Source: Odiellus spinosus (lineage: Eukaryota > Arthropoda > Arachnida > Opiliones > Phalangiidae). From it: a stretch of DNA of 64,000 nucleotides. How positions within the stretch are numbered: the stretch's first letter is position 1; every line of letters begins with the position of its first letter. The notes beneath the pieces were generated by a model that searched no databases, was not told where the DNA came from, and saw only the letters and a program-made list of their open reading frames with translations. A program made the translations under genes and the position numbers. Location: contig OY987233.1 in the NCBI GenBank assembly GCA_963920705.1, forward strand, positions 1,426,001-1,490,000. Reading direction: 5' to 3'. Below, in pieces: positions 1 through 14,056 of the stretch.

Positions 1-1003
1 TGGAAAATTTGGATATATATGCTTGGAAATTTGTTGATCTATACTTGGGAAATATGTGTATCTATACTTGGGATTTTTGTGGATCTACATTTGGCAAATT
101 TGTGGATCTACACTTTGCAAATTTGTGGATCTACACTTGGGAAATTTGTGGATCTACACTTGCAAATTTGTGGATCTACACTTGGGAAATTTGTGGATCT
201 ACACTTGGGAAATTTTTGGATCTTCACTTGGGAAATTTGTGGATCTACACTTGGGAAATTTGTGGATCTATACTTCGGAAATTAGTGGATTTATACTTGC
301 GAAATTTGTGGATTTATACTTGGGATATTTGTGGATTTATATTTGGGAAATTTGGGGATTTATACTTGGGAAATTTGTGGATTTATACTTGGGAAATTTA
401 TGGAGTTATAATTGGGAAATTTGTGGATTTATATTTGGGAAATTTGTGGATCTACACTTGGGAAATTTGTGGATCTACACTTGGGAAATTTGTGGATCTA
501 CACTTTGAAAATTTGTGGATCTACACTTGGGAAATTTGTGGATCTACACTTGGGTAATTTGTGGATCTACACTTGGGAAATTTGTGGATCTACTCTTGGG
601 AAATTTGTGGAACTACACTAGGGAAATTTTTGGATCTACACTTGGGAAATTTGTGGATCTACACTTGGGAAATTTGTGGATCTATACAAAGGGAAATTTG
701 GATCTAAACTTGGAAAAATTGTGAATTTATTCTTGGAAAATTTGGATATATATGCTTGGAAATTTGTTGATCTATACTTGGGAAATATGTGTATCTATAC
801 TTGGGATTTTTGTGGATCTACATTTGGCAAATTTGTGGATCTACACTTTGCAAATTTGTGGATCTACACTTGGGAAATTTGTGGATCTACACTTGCAAAT
901 TTGTGGATCTACACTTGGGAAATTTGTGGATCTACACTTGGGAAATTTTTGGATCTTCACTTGGGAAATTTGTGGATCTACACTTGGGAAATTTGTGGAT
1001 CTA
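1..1003 (+). repeat. 733-bp higher-order repeat, two partial copies
   Basis: Bases 1–270 match 734–1003 with no difference seen, an offset of 733 bp (32 units minus 3 bases). Markers are a GGATATATATGCTTGG stretch, a shortened GCAAATTT unit and an ATCTTCACTT unit in the same order. Related copies with a few substitutions lie near 1,218 and 3,580 (GGGGATATATGCTTGG). After base 270 the first copy switches to a different segment. Confidence 0.9.
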
Positions 1004-1887
1004 CACTTGGGAAATTTGTGGATCTACTCTTGGGAAATTTGTGGATCTACACTAGGGAAATTTGTGGATCTACACTAGGGAAATTTGTGGATCTACACTT
1101 GGGAAATTTGTGGATCTACACTTGGGAAATTTGTGGATCTAGACAAAGGGAAATTTGTGGATCTATATAAAGCAAAATTTGGATCTAAACTTGAAAAAAT
1201 TGTGGATTTATTCTTGGAAAATTTGGGGATATATGCTTGGAAATTTGTTGATCTATACTTGGGAAAAATGTGTATCTATACTTGGGATTTTTGTGGATCT
1301 ACAGTTGGCAAATTTGTGGATCTACACTTTGCAAATTTGTGGATCTACACTGGGAAAATTTGTGTATCTACACTTGCAAATTTGTGGATCTACACTTTTC
1401 AAATTTGTGGATCTACACTTTGCAAATTTGTGGATCTACACTTGGGAAATTTGTGGATTTACACTTGTTAAATTTGTGGATCTACACTTGGAAAATTTGT
1501 GGATCTACACTTGGGAAATTTGTGGATCTACACTTGGGAAATTTGTGGATTTATACTTGGGAAATTTGTGGATTTATACTTGGGAAATTTGTGGATTTAT
1601 ACTTGGGAAATTTTTGGATTTATACTTGGGAAATTTGTGGATCTACACTTTGCAAATTTTTGGATCTACACTTGGGAAATTTGTGGATCTATACTTGGGA
1701 AATTTTTTATCTACACTTGGGAAATTTGTGGATCTACACTTGGGAAATTTGTGGATCTACACTTGGGAAATTTGTGGATCTACACTTGGCAAATTTGTGG
1801 ATCTACACTTGGGAAATTTGTGGATCTACACTTGGGAAATTTGTGGATCTACACTTGGGAAATTTGTGGATCTACACTTGGGAAATT

Positions 1888-4712
1888 TGTGGATCTAGAC
1901 TTGGGACATTTGTGGATCTAGACTGGGACATATGTGGATCTAGACTTGGGACATTTGTGGATCTAAACTGGGACATTTTTGAATTTATACTTGGGAAATT
2001 TGTGGATTTATACTTGGGAAATTTGTGGATTTATATTTGGGAAATTTGGGGATTTATACTTGGGAAATTTGTGGATTTATACTTGGGAAATTTTTGGAGT
2101 TATAATTGGGAAATTTGTGGATTTATGTTTGGGAAATTTGTGGATCTACACTTGGGAAATTTGTGGATCTATACTTCGGAAATTAGTGGATTTATACTTG
2201 CGAAATTTGTGGATTTATACTTGGGATATTTGTGGATTTATATTTGGGAAATTTGGGGATTTATACTTGGGAAATTTGTGGATTTATACTTGGGAAATTT
2301 ATGGAGTTATAATTGGGAAATTTGTGGATTTATATTTGGGAAATTTGTGGATCTACACTTGGGAAATTTGTGGATCTACACTTGGGAAATTTGTGGATCT
2401 ACACTTTGAAAATTTGTGGATCTACACTTGGGAAATTTGTGGATCTACACTTGGGTAATTTGTGGATCTACACTTGGAAAATTTGTGGATTTATACTTGG
2501 GAAATTTGTGGATTTATACTTGGGAAATTTGAGGATTTATACTTGGGAAATTTGTGGATTTATACTTGGGAAATTTGTGGATTTATACTTGGGAAATTTG
2601 TGGATTTATACTTGGGAAATTTGTGGATTTATAGTTTCGAAATTTGTGGATTTATACTTGGGAAATTTGTGGATTTATACTTGGGAAATTTGTAGATTTA
2701 TACTTGGGAAATTTGTAGATTTATACTTGGGAAATTTGTAGATTTATACTTGGGAAATTTGTGGATTTATACTTGGGAAATTTGTGCATTTATATTTGGG
2801 AAATTTGTGGATTTATACTTATGAAATTTGTGGATCTACACTTGGGAAATTTGTGGATCTACACTTGGGAAATTTGTGGATCTACACTTGGGAAATTTGA
2901 GAATCTACACTTGGGAAATTTTTGGATCTATTCTTGGAAAATTTGTGGATTTACACTTGGGAAATTTGTGGATCTACACTTGGGAAATTTGTGGATTTAT
3001 ACTTGGGAAATTTGTGGATTTATACTGGGGAAATTTGTGGATTTATACTTGGGAAATTTGTGGATTTATGCTTGGGAAATTTGTGGATTTATATTAGCGA
3101 AATTTGTGGATTTACACTTGACATATTTGTGGATCTACACTTGGCAAATTTGTGGATCTACACTTGGTAAATTTGTGGATCTACACTTGGCAAATTTGTG
3201 GATCTACATTTGGGAAATTTGTGGAACTACACTTTGCAAATTTGTGGATCTACACTTGGGAAATTTGTGGATCTACACTTGCAAATTTGTGGATCTACAC
3301 TTGGGAAATTTGTGGATCTACACTTGGGAAATTTTTGGATCTTCAGTTGGGAAATTTGTGGATCTACACTTGGGAAATTTGTGGATCTACACTTGGGAAA
3401 TTTGTGGATCTACTCTTGGGAAATTTGTGGATCTACACTAGGGAAATTTGTGGATCTACACTTGGGAAATTTGTGGATCTACACTTGGGAAATTTGTGGA
3501 TCTATACAAAGGGAAATTTGTGGATCTATATAAAGAAAAATTTGGATCTAAACTTGAAAAAATTGTGGATTTATTCTTGGAAAATTTGGGGATATATGCT
3601 TGGAAATTTGTTGATCTATACTTGGGAAAAATGTGTATCTATACTTGGGATTTTTGTGGATCTACAGTCGGCAAATTTGTGGATCTACACTTTGCAAATT
3701 TGTGGATCTACACTGGGGAAATTTGTGGATCTACACTTGGCAAATTTGTGGATCTACACTTTGAAAATTTGTGGATCTACACTTGGGAAATTTGTGGATT
3801 TACACTTGGCAAATTTGTGGATCTACACTTGGTAAATTTGTGGATCTACACTTGGCAAATTTGTGGATCTACACTTGGGAAATTTGTGGATCTACACTTG
3901 GGAAATTTGTGGATCTACACTTGGGAAATTTGTGGATCTACTCTTGGGAAATTTGTGGATCTACACTAGGGAAATTTGTGGATCTACACTTGGGAAATTT
4001 GTGGATCTAGACTTGGGACATTTGTGGATCTAGACTGGGACATATGTGGATCTAGACTTGGGACATTTGTGGATCTAAACTGGGACATTTTTGAATTTAT
4101 ACTTGGGAAATTTGTGGATTTATACTTGGGAAATTTGTGGATTTATATTTGGGAAATTTGGGGATTTATACTTGGGAAATTTGTGGATTTATACTTGGGA
4201 AATTTTTGGAGTTATAATTGGGAAATTTGTGGATTTATGTTTGGGAAATCTGTGGATCTACACTTGGGAAATTTGTGGATCTATACTTCGGAAATTTGTG
4301 GATTTATACTTGCGAAATTTGTGGATTTATACTTGGGATATTTGTGGATTTATATTTGGGAAATTTGGGGATTTATACTTGGGAAATTTGTGGATTTATA
4401 CTTGGGAAATTTATGGAGTTATAATTGGGAAATTTGTGGATTTATATTTGGGAAATTTGTGGATCTACACTTGGGAAATTTGTGGATCTACACTTGGGAA
4501 ATTTGTGGATCTACACTTTGAAAATTTGTGGATCTACACTTGGGAAATTTGTGGATCTACACTTGGGTAATTTGTGGATCTACACTTGGGAAATTTGTGG
4601 ATTTATACTTGGGAAATTTGTGGATTTATACTTGGGAAATTTGAGGATTTATACTTGGGAAATTTGTGGATTTATACTTGGGAAATTTGTGGATTTATAC
4701 TTGGGAAATTTG
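1888..4712 (+). repeat. 2112-bp segmental tandem repeat
   Basis: The block from the GGGACATT/CTAGACTT units through the GGAGTTATAATTGGG units at 1,888–2,600 recurs at about 4,000–4,712 with an offset of 2112 bp. A few substitutions separate the copies, for example an ATTAGTGG near 2,180 against ATTTGTGG near 4,292. The same arrangement (GGACATATGTGG, GACATTTTTGAATTTAT, GGAGTTATAATTGGG) returns in shorter form near 5,230, 6,100, 8,116, 8,436 and 12,760, marking repeated amplification of one ancestral segment. Confidence 0.8.
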
Positions 4713-7700
4713 TGGATTTATACTTGGGAAATTTGTGGATTTATACTTTCGAAATTTGTGGATTTATACTTGGGAAATTTGTGGATTTATACTTGGGAAA
4801 TTTGTAGATTTATACTTGGGAAATTTGTAGATTTATGCTTGGGAAATTTGTGGATTTATGCTTGGGAAATTTGTGCATTTATATTTGGGAAATTTGTGGA
4901 TTTATACTTGGGAAATTTGTGGATTTATACTTGGGAAATTTGTGGATTTATACTTGGGAAATTTGTGGATTTATACTTGGAAAATTTGTGGATTTATACT
5001 TGGAAAATTTGTGGATCTACACTTGGTAAATTTGTGGATCTACACTTTGCAAATTTGTGGATCTACACTTGGGAAATTTTTGGATCTACACTTGGGAAAT
5101 TTGTGGATCTACACTTGGGAAATTTGTGGATCTACTCTTGGGAAATTTGTGGATCTACTCTTGGGAAATTTGTGGATCTACACTAGGGAAATTTGTGGAT
5201 CTACACTTGGGAAATTTGTGGATCTAGACTTGGGACATTTGTGGATCTAGACTGGGACATATGTGGATCTAGACTTGGGACATTTGTGGATCAAGACTGG
5301 GACATTTTTGAAAATATACTTGGGAAATTTGTGGATTTATACTTGGGAAATTTGTGGATTTATATTTGGGAAATTTGGGGATTTATACTTGGGAAATTTG
5401 TGGATTTATACTTGGGAAATTTTTGGAGTTATAAATGGGAAATTTGTGGATTTATACTTGGGAAATTTGTGGATTTATACTTGGGAAATTTGTGGATTTA
5501 TACTTGGGAAATTTGTGGATTTATACTTGGGAAATTTGTGGATTTATACTTGGGAAATTTGTGGATTTATACTTGGGAAATTTGTAGATTTATACTTGGG
5601 AAATTTGTAGATTTATACTTGGGAAATTTGTAGATTTATACTTGGGAAATTTGTGGATTTATACTTGGGAAATTTGTGGATTTATATTTGGGAAATTTGT
5701 GAATTTATACTTGGGTAATTTGTGGATTTATACTTGGGAAATTTGTGGATTTATACTTGGGAAATTTGTGGATTTATACTTGGAAAATTTGTGGATTTAT
5801 ACTTGGAAAATTTGTGGATCTATACTTGGTAAATTTGTGGATCTACACTTGGCAAATTTGTGGATCTACACTTGGGAAATTTATGGATCTACACTTGTGA
5901 AATTTGTGTGTCTACACTTTGCAAATTTGTGGATCTACACTTGGGAAATTTTTGGATCTACACTTGGGAAATTTGTGGATCTACACTTGGGAAATTTGTG
6001 GATCTACACTTGGGAAATTTGTGGATCTACTCTTGGGAAATTTGTGGATCTACACTAGGGAAATTTGTGGATCTACACTTGGGAAATTTGTGGATCTAGA
6101 CTTGGGACATTTGTGGATCTAGACTGGGACATATGTGGATCTAGACTTGGGACATTTGTGGATCTAGACTGGGACATTTTTGAATTTATACTTGGGAAAT
6201 TTGTGGATTTATACTTGGGAAATTTGTGGATTTATATTTGGGAAATTTGGGGATTTATACTTGGGAAATTTGTGGATTTATACTTGGGAAATTGGTGGAG
6301 TTATAATTGGGAAATTTGTGGATTTATATTTGGGAATTTTGTGGATCTACACTTGGGAAATTTATGGATCTACACTTGGGAAATTTGTATGTCTACACTT
6401 TGCGAATTTGTGGTTCTACACTTGGGAAATTTTTGGATCTACACTTGAGAAATTTGTGGATCTACACTTGGGAAATTTGTGGATCTACACTAGGGAAATT
6501 TGTGGATCTACACTTGGGAAATTTGTGGATTTATACTTGGGAAATTTGTGGAGTTATAATTGGGAAATTTGTGGATTTATATTTGGGAAAATTGTGGATC
6601 TACACTTGGGAAATTTGTGGATCTATAGTTGGGAAATTTGTGGATCTACACTTGGAAAATTTGTGGATCTACACTTGGGAAATTTGTGGATCTACACTTG
6701 GGTAATTTGTGGATCTACACTTGGGAAATTTGTGGATCTATACTTGGGAAATTTGTGGATTTATTCTTGGGAAATTTGTGGATTTATACTTGGGAAATTT
6801 GTGGATTTATACTTGGGAAATTTGTGGATTTATACTTGGGAAATTTGTGGATTTATACTTGGGAAATTTGTGGATTTATACTTGGGAAATTTGTGGATTT
6901 ATACTTGGGAAACTTGTGGATTTATACTTGGGAAATTTGTGGATTTATACTTGGGAAATTTGTGGGTCTAGACTTGGGAAATTTTGGGTCTATACTTGGG
7001 AAATCTGTGGATTTATACTTGGGAAATTTGTGGATTTATACTTGGGAAATTTGTAGATTTATACTTGGGAAATTTGTGGATTTATATTTGGGAAATTTGT
7101 GAATTTATACTTGGGAAATTTGTGCATTTATACTTGGGAAATTTGTGGATTTATACTTGGGAAATTTGAGGATTTATACTTGGGAAATTTGTGGATTTAT
7201 ACTTGGGAAATTTGTGGATTTATACTTGGGAAATTTGTGGATTTATACTTGGGAAATTTGTGTATTTATACTTGGGAAATTTGTGGATTTATACTTGGGA
7301 AATTTGTAGATTTATACTTGGGAAATTTGTAGATTTATACTTGGGAAATTTGTAGATTTATATTTGGGAAATTTGTGGATTTATACTTGGGAAATTTGTG
7401 GATTTATACTTGGGAAATTTGTGGATTTATACTTGTGAAATTTGTGGATTTATACTTGGGAAATTTGTGGATTTATACTTGGGAAATTTGTGGATTTATA
7501 CTTGGGAAATTTGTAGATTTATACTTGGGAAATTTGTAGATTTATACTTGGGAAATTTGTAGATTTATACTTGGGAAATTTATGGATTTATACTTGGGAA
7601 ATTTGTGCATTTATATTTGGGAAATTTGTGGATTTATACTTGGGAAATTTGTGGATTTATACTTGGGAAATTTGTGGATTTATACTTGGAAAATTTGTGG

Positions 7701-8115
7701 ATTTATACTTGGAAAATTTGTGGATCTACACTTGGTAAATTTGTGGATCTACACTTGGCAAATTTGTGAATCTACACTTGGGAAATTTATGGATCTACAC
7801 TTGGGAAATTAGTGGATCTACACTTATAAATTTGAGGATCTACACATGGCAAATTTGTGGATCTACACTTTGCAAATTTGTGGATCTACACTTGGGAAAT
7901 TTGTGGATCTAAACTTGGCAAATTTGTGTGTCTACACTTTGCAAATTTGTGGATCTACAGTTGGGAAATTTTTGGATCTACACTTGGGAAATTTGTGGAT
8001 CTACACTTGGGAAATTTGTGGATCTACACTTGGGAAATTTGTGGATCTACACTTGGGAAATTTGTGGATCTACTCTTGGGAAATTTGTGGATCTACACTA
8101 GGGAAATTTGTGGAT

Positions 8116-8755
8116 CTAGACTTGGGACATTTGGGGTTCTAGACTGGGACATTTGTGGATCTAGACTTGGGACATTTGTGGATCTAGACTGGGACATTTT
8201 TGAATTTATACTTGGGAAATTTGTGGATTTATACTTGGGAAATTTGTGGATTTATATTTGGGAAATTTGGGGATTTATACTTGGGAAATTTGTGGATTTA
8301 TACTTGGGAAATTTGTGGAGTTATAATTGGGAAATTTGTGGATTTATATTTGGGAAATTTGTGGATCTACACTTGGGAAATTTGTGGATCTACACTTGGG
8401 AAATTTGTGGATCTACACTAGGGAAATTTGTGGATCTAGACTTGGGACATTTGGGGTTTTAGACTGGGACATATGTGGATCTAGACTTGGGACATTTGTG
8501 GATCTAGACTGGGACATTTTTGAATTTATACTTGGGAAATTTGTGGATTTATACTTGGGAAATTTGTGGATTTATATTTGGGAAATTTGGGGATTTATAC
8601 TTGGGAAATTTGTGGATTTATACTTGGGAAATTTGTGGAGTTATAATTGGGAAATTTGTGGATTTATATTTGGGAAATTTGTGGATCTACACTTGGGAAA
8701 TTTGTGGATCTACACTTGGGAAATTTATGGATCTACACTTGGGAAATTTGTATGT
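8116..8755 (+). repeat. 320-bp tandem duplication
   Basis: The segment beginning with CTAGACTTGGGACATTTGGGG is present twice in direct succession, about 8,116–8,435 and 8,436–8,755 (320 bp, 14 units minus 2 bases). The copies differ by a few substitutions, for instance GGGGTTCTAG against GGGGTTTTAG and GGACATTTGTGG against GGACATATGTGG. Confidence 0.8.
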
Positions 8756-8887
8756 CTACACTTTGCAAATTTGTGGATCTACACTTGGGAAATTTTTGGA
8801 TCTACACTTGGAAAATTTGTGGATCTACACTTGGAAAATTTGTGGATCTACACTTGGGAAATTTGTGGATCTACACTTGGGTAATTT

Positions 8888-10263
8888 GTGGATCTACACT
8901 TGGGAAATTTGTGCATCTATACTTGTGAAATTTGTGGATTTATACCTGGGAAATTTGTGGATTTATACTTGGGAAATTTGTGGATTTATACTTGGGAAAT
9001 TTGTGGATTTATACTTGGGAAATTTGTGGATTTATACTTGGGAAATTTGTGGATTTATACTTGGGAAATTTGTGGATTTATACTTGGAAAACTTGTGGAT
9101 TTATACTTCGGAAATTTGTGGATTTATACTTGGGAAATTTGTGGATTTATACTTGGGAAATTTGTAGATTTATACTTGGGAAATTTGTGGATTTATACTT
9201 GGGAAATTTGTGGATTTATATTTGGGAAATTTGTGGATTTATACTTGGGAAATTTGTGCATTTATACTTGGAAAATTTGTGGATTTATACTTGGGAAATT
9301 TGTGGATTTATACTTGGGAAATTTGTGGATTTATTCTTAGGAAATTTTTGGATTTACACTTGGAAAATTTGTGGATCTACACTTGGTAAATTTGTGGATC
9401 TACACTTGGCAAATTTGTGGATCTACACTTGGCAAATTTGTGGATCTACACTTGGCAAATTTGTGGATCTACACTTGGCAATTTGTGGATCTACACTTAT
9501 AAATTTGTGGATCTACACTTCGCAAATTTGTGGATCTACACTTGGGAAATTTGTGGATCTACACTTGGGTAATTTGTGGATCTACACTTGGGAAATTTGT
9601 GGATCTATACTTGTGAAATTTGTGGATTTATACTTGGGAAATTTGTGGATTTATACTTGGGAAATTTGTGGATTTATACTTGGGAAATTTGTGGATTTAT
9701 ACTTGGGAAATTTGTGGATTTATACTTGGGAAATTTGTGGATTTATACTTGGGAAATTTGTGGATTTATACTTGGAAAACTTGTGGATTTATACTTCGGA
9801 AATTTGTGGATTTATACTTGCGAAATTTGTGGATTTATACTTGGGAAATTTGTGGATTTATACTTGGGAAATTTGTAGATTTATACTTGGGAAATTTGTG
9901 GATTTATACTTGGGAAATTTGTGGATTTATATTTGGTAAATTTGTGGATTTATACTTGGGAAATTTGTGCATTTATACTTGGAAAATTTGTGGATTTATA
10001 CTTGGGAAATTTGTGGATTTATACTTGGTAAATTTGTGGATTTATTCTTAGGAACTTTTTGGATTTACACTTGGAAAATTTGTGGATCTACACTTGGTAA
10101 ATTTGTGGATCTACACTTGGCAAATTTGTGGATCTACACTTGGCAAATTTGTGGATCTACACTTGGCAAATTTGTGGATCTACACTTGGCAAATTTGTGG
10201 ATCTACACTTGGGAAATTTGTGGATCTACACTTGGCAATTTGTGGATCTACACTTATAAATTT
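8888..10263 (+). repeat. About 690-bp tandem duplication
   Basis: The run that starts with ATCTATACTTGTGAAATT at about 8,915 and continues through GGAAAACTTGTGG and TTCGGAAATT units recurs from about 9,603, an offset of 688 bp. Further right the offset grows to about 711 bp, so one copy gained a unit. Both copies end in runs of GGCAAATTT units and ATTTATTCTTAGGAA. Confidence 0.7.
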
Positions 10264-10629
10264 GTGGATCTACACTTCGCAAATTTGTGGATCTACACTT
10301 TGCAAATTTGTGGATCTACACTTGGGAAATTTGTAGATCTACACTTGGGAAATTTGTGGGTCTACACTTGGGAAATTTGTGGATTTATACTTGGGAAATT
10401 TGTGGATTTATACTTGGGAAATTTGTGGATTTATACTTGGGAAATTTGTGGATTTATACTTGGGAAATTTGTGGATTTATATTTCGGAAATTTGTGGAAT
10501 TATACTTGGGAAATTTGTTGATTTATACTTGGGAAATTTGTTGATTTATACTTGGGAAATTTGTGGATTTATACTTGGGAAATTTGTGGATTTATACTTG
10601 GGAAATTTGTGGATTTATACTTGGGAAAT

Positions 10630-13600
10630 TTGTGGATTTATATTTGGGAAATTTGGGGATTTATACTTGGGAAATTTGTGGATTTATACTTGGGAAATTT
10701 GTGGAGTTATAATTGGGAAATTTGTGGATTTATATTTGGGAAATTTGTGGATCTACACTTGGGAAATTTGTGGATCTACACTTGGGAAATTTGTGGATCT
10801 ACACTTGGAAAATTTGTGGATCTACACTTGGGAAATTTGTGGATCTACACTTGGGTAATTTGTCGATCTACACTTGGGAAATTTGTGGATCTATACTTGG
10901 GAAATTTGTGGATTTATACTTGGGAAATTTGTGGATTTATACTTGGGAAATTTGTGGATTTATACTTGGGAAATTTGTGGATTTATACTTGGGAAATTTG
11001 TGGATTTATACTTGGGAAATTTGTGGATTTATACTTGGGAAACTTGTGGATTTATACTTCGGAAATTTGTGGATTTATACTTGCGAAATTTGTGGATTTA
11101 TACTTGGGAAATTTGTGGATTTATACTTGGGAAATTTGTGGGTCTAGACTTGGGAAATTTTGGGTCTATACTTGGGAAATCTGTGGATTTATACTTGGGA
11201 AATTTGTGGATTTATACTTGGCAAATTTGTAGATTTATACTTGGGAAATTTGTGGATTTATACTTGGGAAATTTGTGGATTTATATTTGGGAAATTTGTG
11301 GATTTATACTTGGGAAATTTGTGCATTTATACTTGGGAAATTTGTGGATTTATACTTGGGAAATTTGTGGATTTATACTTGGGAAATTTGTGGATTTATA
11401 CTTGGGAAATTTGTGGATTTATACTTAGGAAATTTTTGGATTTACACTTGGAAAATTTGTGGATCTACACTTGGTAAATTTGTGGATCTACACTTGGCAA
11501 ATTTGTGGATCTACACTTGGCAAATTTGTGGATCTACACTTGGCAAATTTGTGGATCTACACTTGGCAAATTTGTGGATCTACACTTGGGAAATTTGTGG
11601 ATCTACATTTGGCAATTTTTGGATCTACACTTATAAATTTGTGGATCTACACTTCGCAAATTTGTGGATCTACACTTTGCAAATTTGTGGATCTACACTT
11701 GGGAAATTTGTAGATCTACACTTGGGAAATTTGTGGGTCTACACTTGGGAAATTTGTGGATTTATACTTGGGAAATTTGTGGATTTATACTTGGGAAATT
11801 TGTGGATTTATACTTGGGAAATTTGTGGATTTATACTTGGGAAATTTGTGGATTTATACTTCGGAAATTTGTGGAATTATACTTGGGAAATTTGTGGATT
11901 TATACTTGGGAAATTTGTTGATTTATACTTGGGAAATTTGTGGGTCTAGACTTGGGACATTTGTGGATCTAGACTTGGGACGTTTGTGGATCTAGACTTG
12001 GGACATTTGTGGATCTAGACTTGGGACATTTGTGGATCTAGACTTGGGACATTTGTGGATCTAGACTTGGGATATTTTTGAATTTAAACTTGGGAAATTT
12101 GTGGATTTATACTTGGGAAATTTGTGGATTTATACTTGGGAAATTTGGGGATTTATACTTGGGAAATTTGTGGATTTATACTTGGGAAATTTGTGGATTT
12201 ATAATTGGGAAATTTGTGGATTTATATTTGGGAAATTTGTGGATCTACACTTGGGAAATTTGTGGATCTACACTTGGGAAATTTGTGGATCTACACTTGG
12301 GAAATTTGTGAATCTACACTTGGCAAATTTGTGGATCTACACTTGGCAAATTTGTGGATCTACACTTGGCAAATTTGTGGATCTACACTTGGGAAATTTG
12401 TGGATCTACACTTGGCAATTTGTGGATCTACACTTATAAATTTGTGGATCTACACTTCGCAAATTTGTGGATCTACACTTGGGAAATTTGTAGATCTACA
12501 CTTGGGATATTTGTGGGTCTACACTTGGGAAATTTGTGGATTTATACTTGGGAAATTTGTGGATTTATACTTGGGAAATTTGTGGATTTATATTTCGGAA
12601 ATTTGTGGAATTATACTTGGGAAATTTGTGGATTTATACTTGGGAAATTTGTTGATTTATACTTGGGAAATTTGTGGGTCTAGACTTGGGACATTTGTGG
12701 ATCTAGACTTGGGACGTTTGTGGATCTAGACTTGGGACATTTGTGGATCTAGACTTGGGACATTTGTGGATCTAGACTGGGACATATGTGGATCTAGACT
12801 TGGGACATTTGTGGATCTAGACTGGGACATTTTTGAATTTATACTTGGGAAATTTGTGGATTTATACTTGGGAAATTTGTGGATTTATATTTGGGAAATT
12901 TGGGGATTTATACTTGGGAAATTTGTGGATTTATACTTGGGAAATTTGTGGAGTTATAATTGGGAAATTTGTGGATTTATATTTGGGAAATTTGTGGATC
13001 TACACTTGGGAAATTTGTGGATCTACACTTGGGAAATTTGTGGATCTACACTTGGAAAATTTGTGGATCTACACTTGGGAAATTTGTGGATCTACACTTG
13101 GGTAATTTGTCGATCTACACTTGGGAAATTTGTGGATCTATACTTGGGAAATTTGTGGATTTATACTTGGGAAATTTGTGGATTTATACTTGGGAAATTT
13201 GTGGATTTATACTTGGGAAATTTGTGGATTTATACTTGGGAAATTTGTGGATTTATACTTGGGAAATTTGTGGATTTATACTTGGGAAACTTGTGGATTT
13301 ATACTTCGGAAATTTGTGGATTTATACTTGCGAAATTTGTGGATTTATACTTGGGAAATTTGTGGATTTATACTTGGGAAATTTGTGGGTCTAGACTTGG
13401 GAAATTTTGGGTCTATACTTGGGAAATCTGTGGATTTATACTTGGGAAATTTGTGGATTTATACTTGGGAAATTTGTAGATTTATACTTGAGAAATTTGT
13501 GGATTTATACTTGGGATATTTGTGGATTTATATTTGGGAAATTTGTGGATTTATACTTGGGAAATTTGTGCATTTATACTTGGGAAATTTGTGGATTTAT

Positions 13601-14056
13601 ACTTGGGAAATTTGTGGATTTATACTTGGGAAATTTGTGGATTTATACTTGGGAAATTTGTGGATTTATACTTAGGAAATTTTTGGATTTACACTTGGAA
13701 AATTTGTGGATCTACACTTGGTAAATTTGTGGATCTACACTTGGCAAATTTGTGGATCTACACTTGGCAAATTTGTGGATCTACACTTGGCAAATTTGTG
13801 GATCTACACTTGGCAAATTTGTGGATCTACACTTGGCAAATTTGTGGATCTACACTTGGCAAATTTGTGGATCTACACTTGGCAATTTGTGGATCTACAC
13901 TTATAAATTTGTGGATCTACACTTCGCAAATTTGTGGATCTACACTTTGCAAATTTGTGGATCTACACTTGGGAAATTTGTAGATCTACACTTGGGAAAT
14001 TTGTGGGTCTACACTTGGGAAATTTGTGGATTTATACTTGGGAAATTTGTGGATTT
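10630..14056 (+). repeat. 2247-bp segmental tandem duplication
   Basis: About 10,630–12,000 recurs at about 12,877–14,250 with offset 2247 bp (2270 bp near the right end after gain of one unit). The copies share the GGAGTTATAATTGGG block, the GGAAACTTGTGG and GGGAAATTTTGGGTC units and the long GGCAAATTT run. They differ by scattered substitutions such as GGAAATTTGTAG against GAGAAATTTGTGG near 13,490. A 1377-bp offset (60 units minus 3) also links about 10,082–10,500 to 11,459–11,880, so duplications are nested. Confidence 0.8.
11948..12078 (+). repeat. Run of GGGACATT / CTAGACTT class units
   Basis: Several consecutive units carry GGGACATTTGTGG with ATCTAGACTT in place of GGGAAATTT with ATCTACACTT. 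The run ends in the junction GATATTTTTGAATTTA, which returns the array to ordinary units. Similar runs ending in GACATTTTTGAATTTAT occur near 1,890, 4,015, 5,225, 6,100, 8,120, 8,440, 12,680, 15,300, 16,510, 17,565, 18,275, 19,065, 21,900, 27,890, 30,330, 32,090, 33,220 and 36,020. They work as phase markers for the higher-order structure. Confidence 0.85.

Noticed and set aside
1270..2409. A 379-codon open frame, the longest in the array, and many similar ones in all three plus frames
   Set aside because: All three frames are open at once and encode the same 23-residue cycle; the length comes from a stop-free 23-bp unit. There is no non-repeat coding content, splice signal or promoter evidence.
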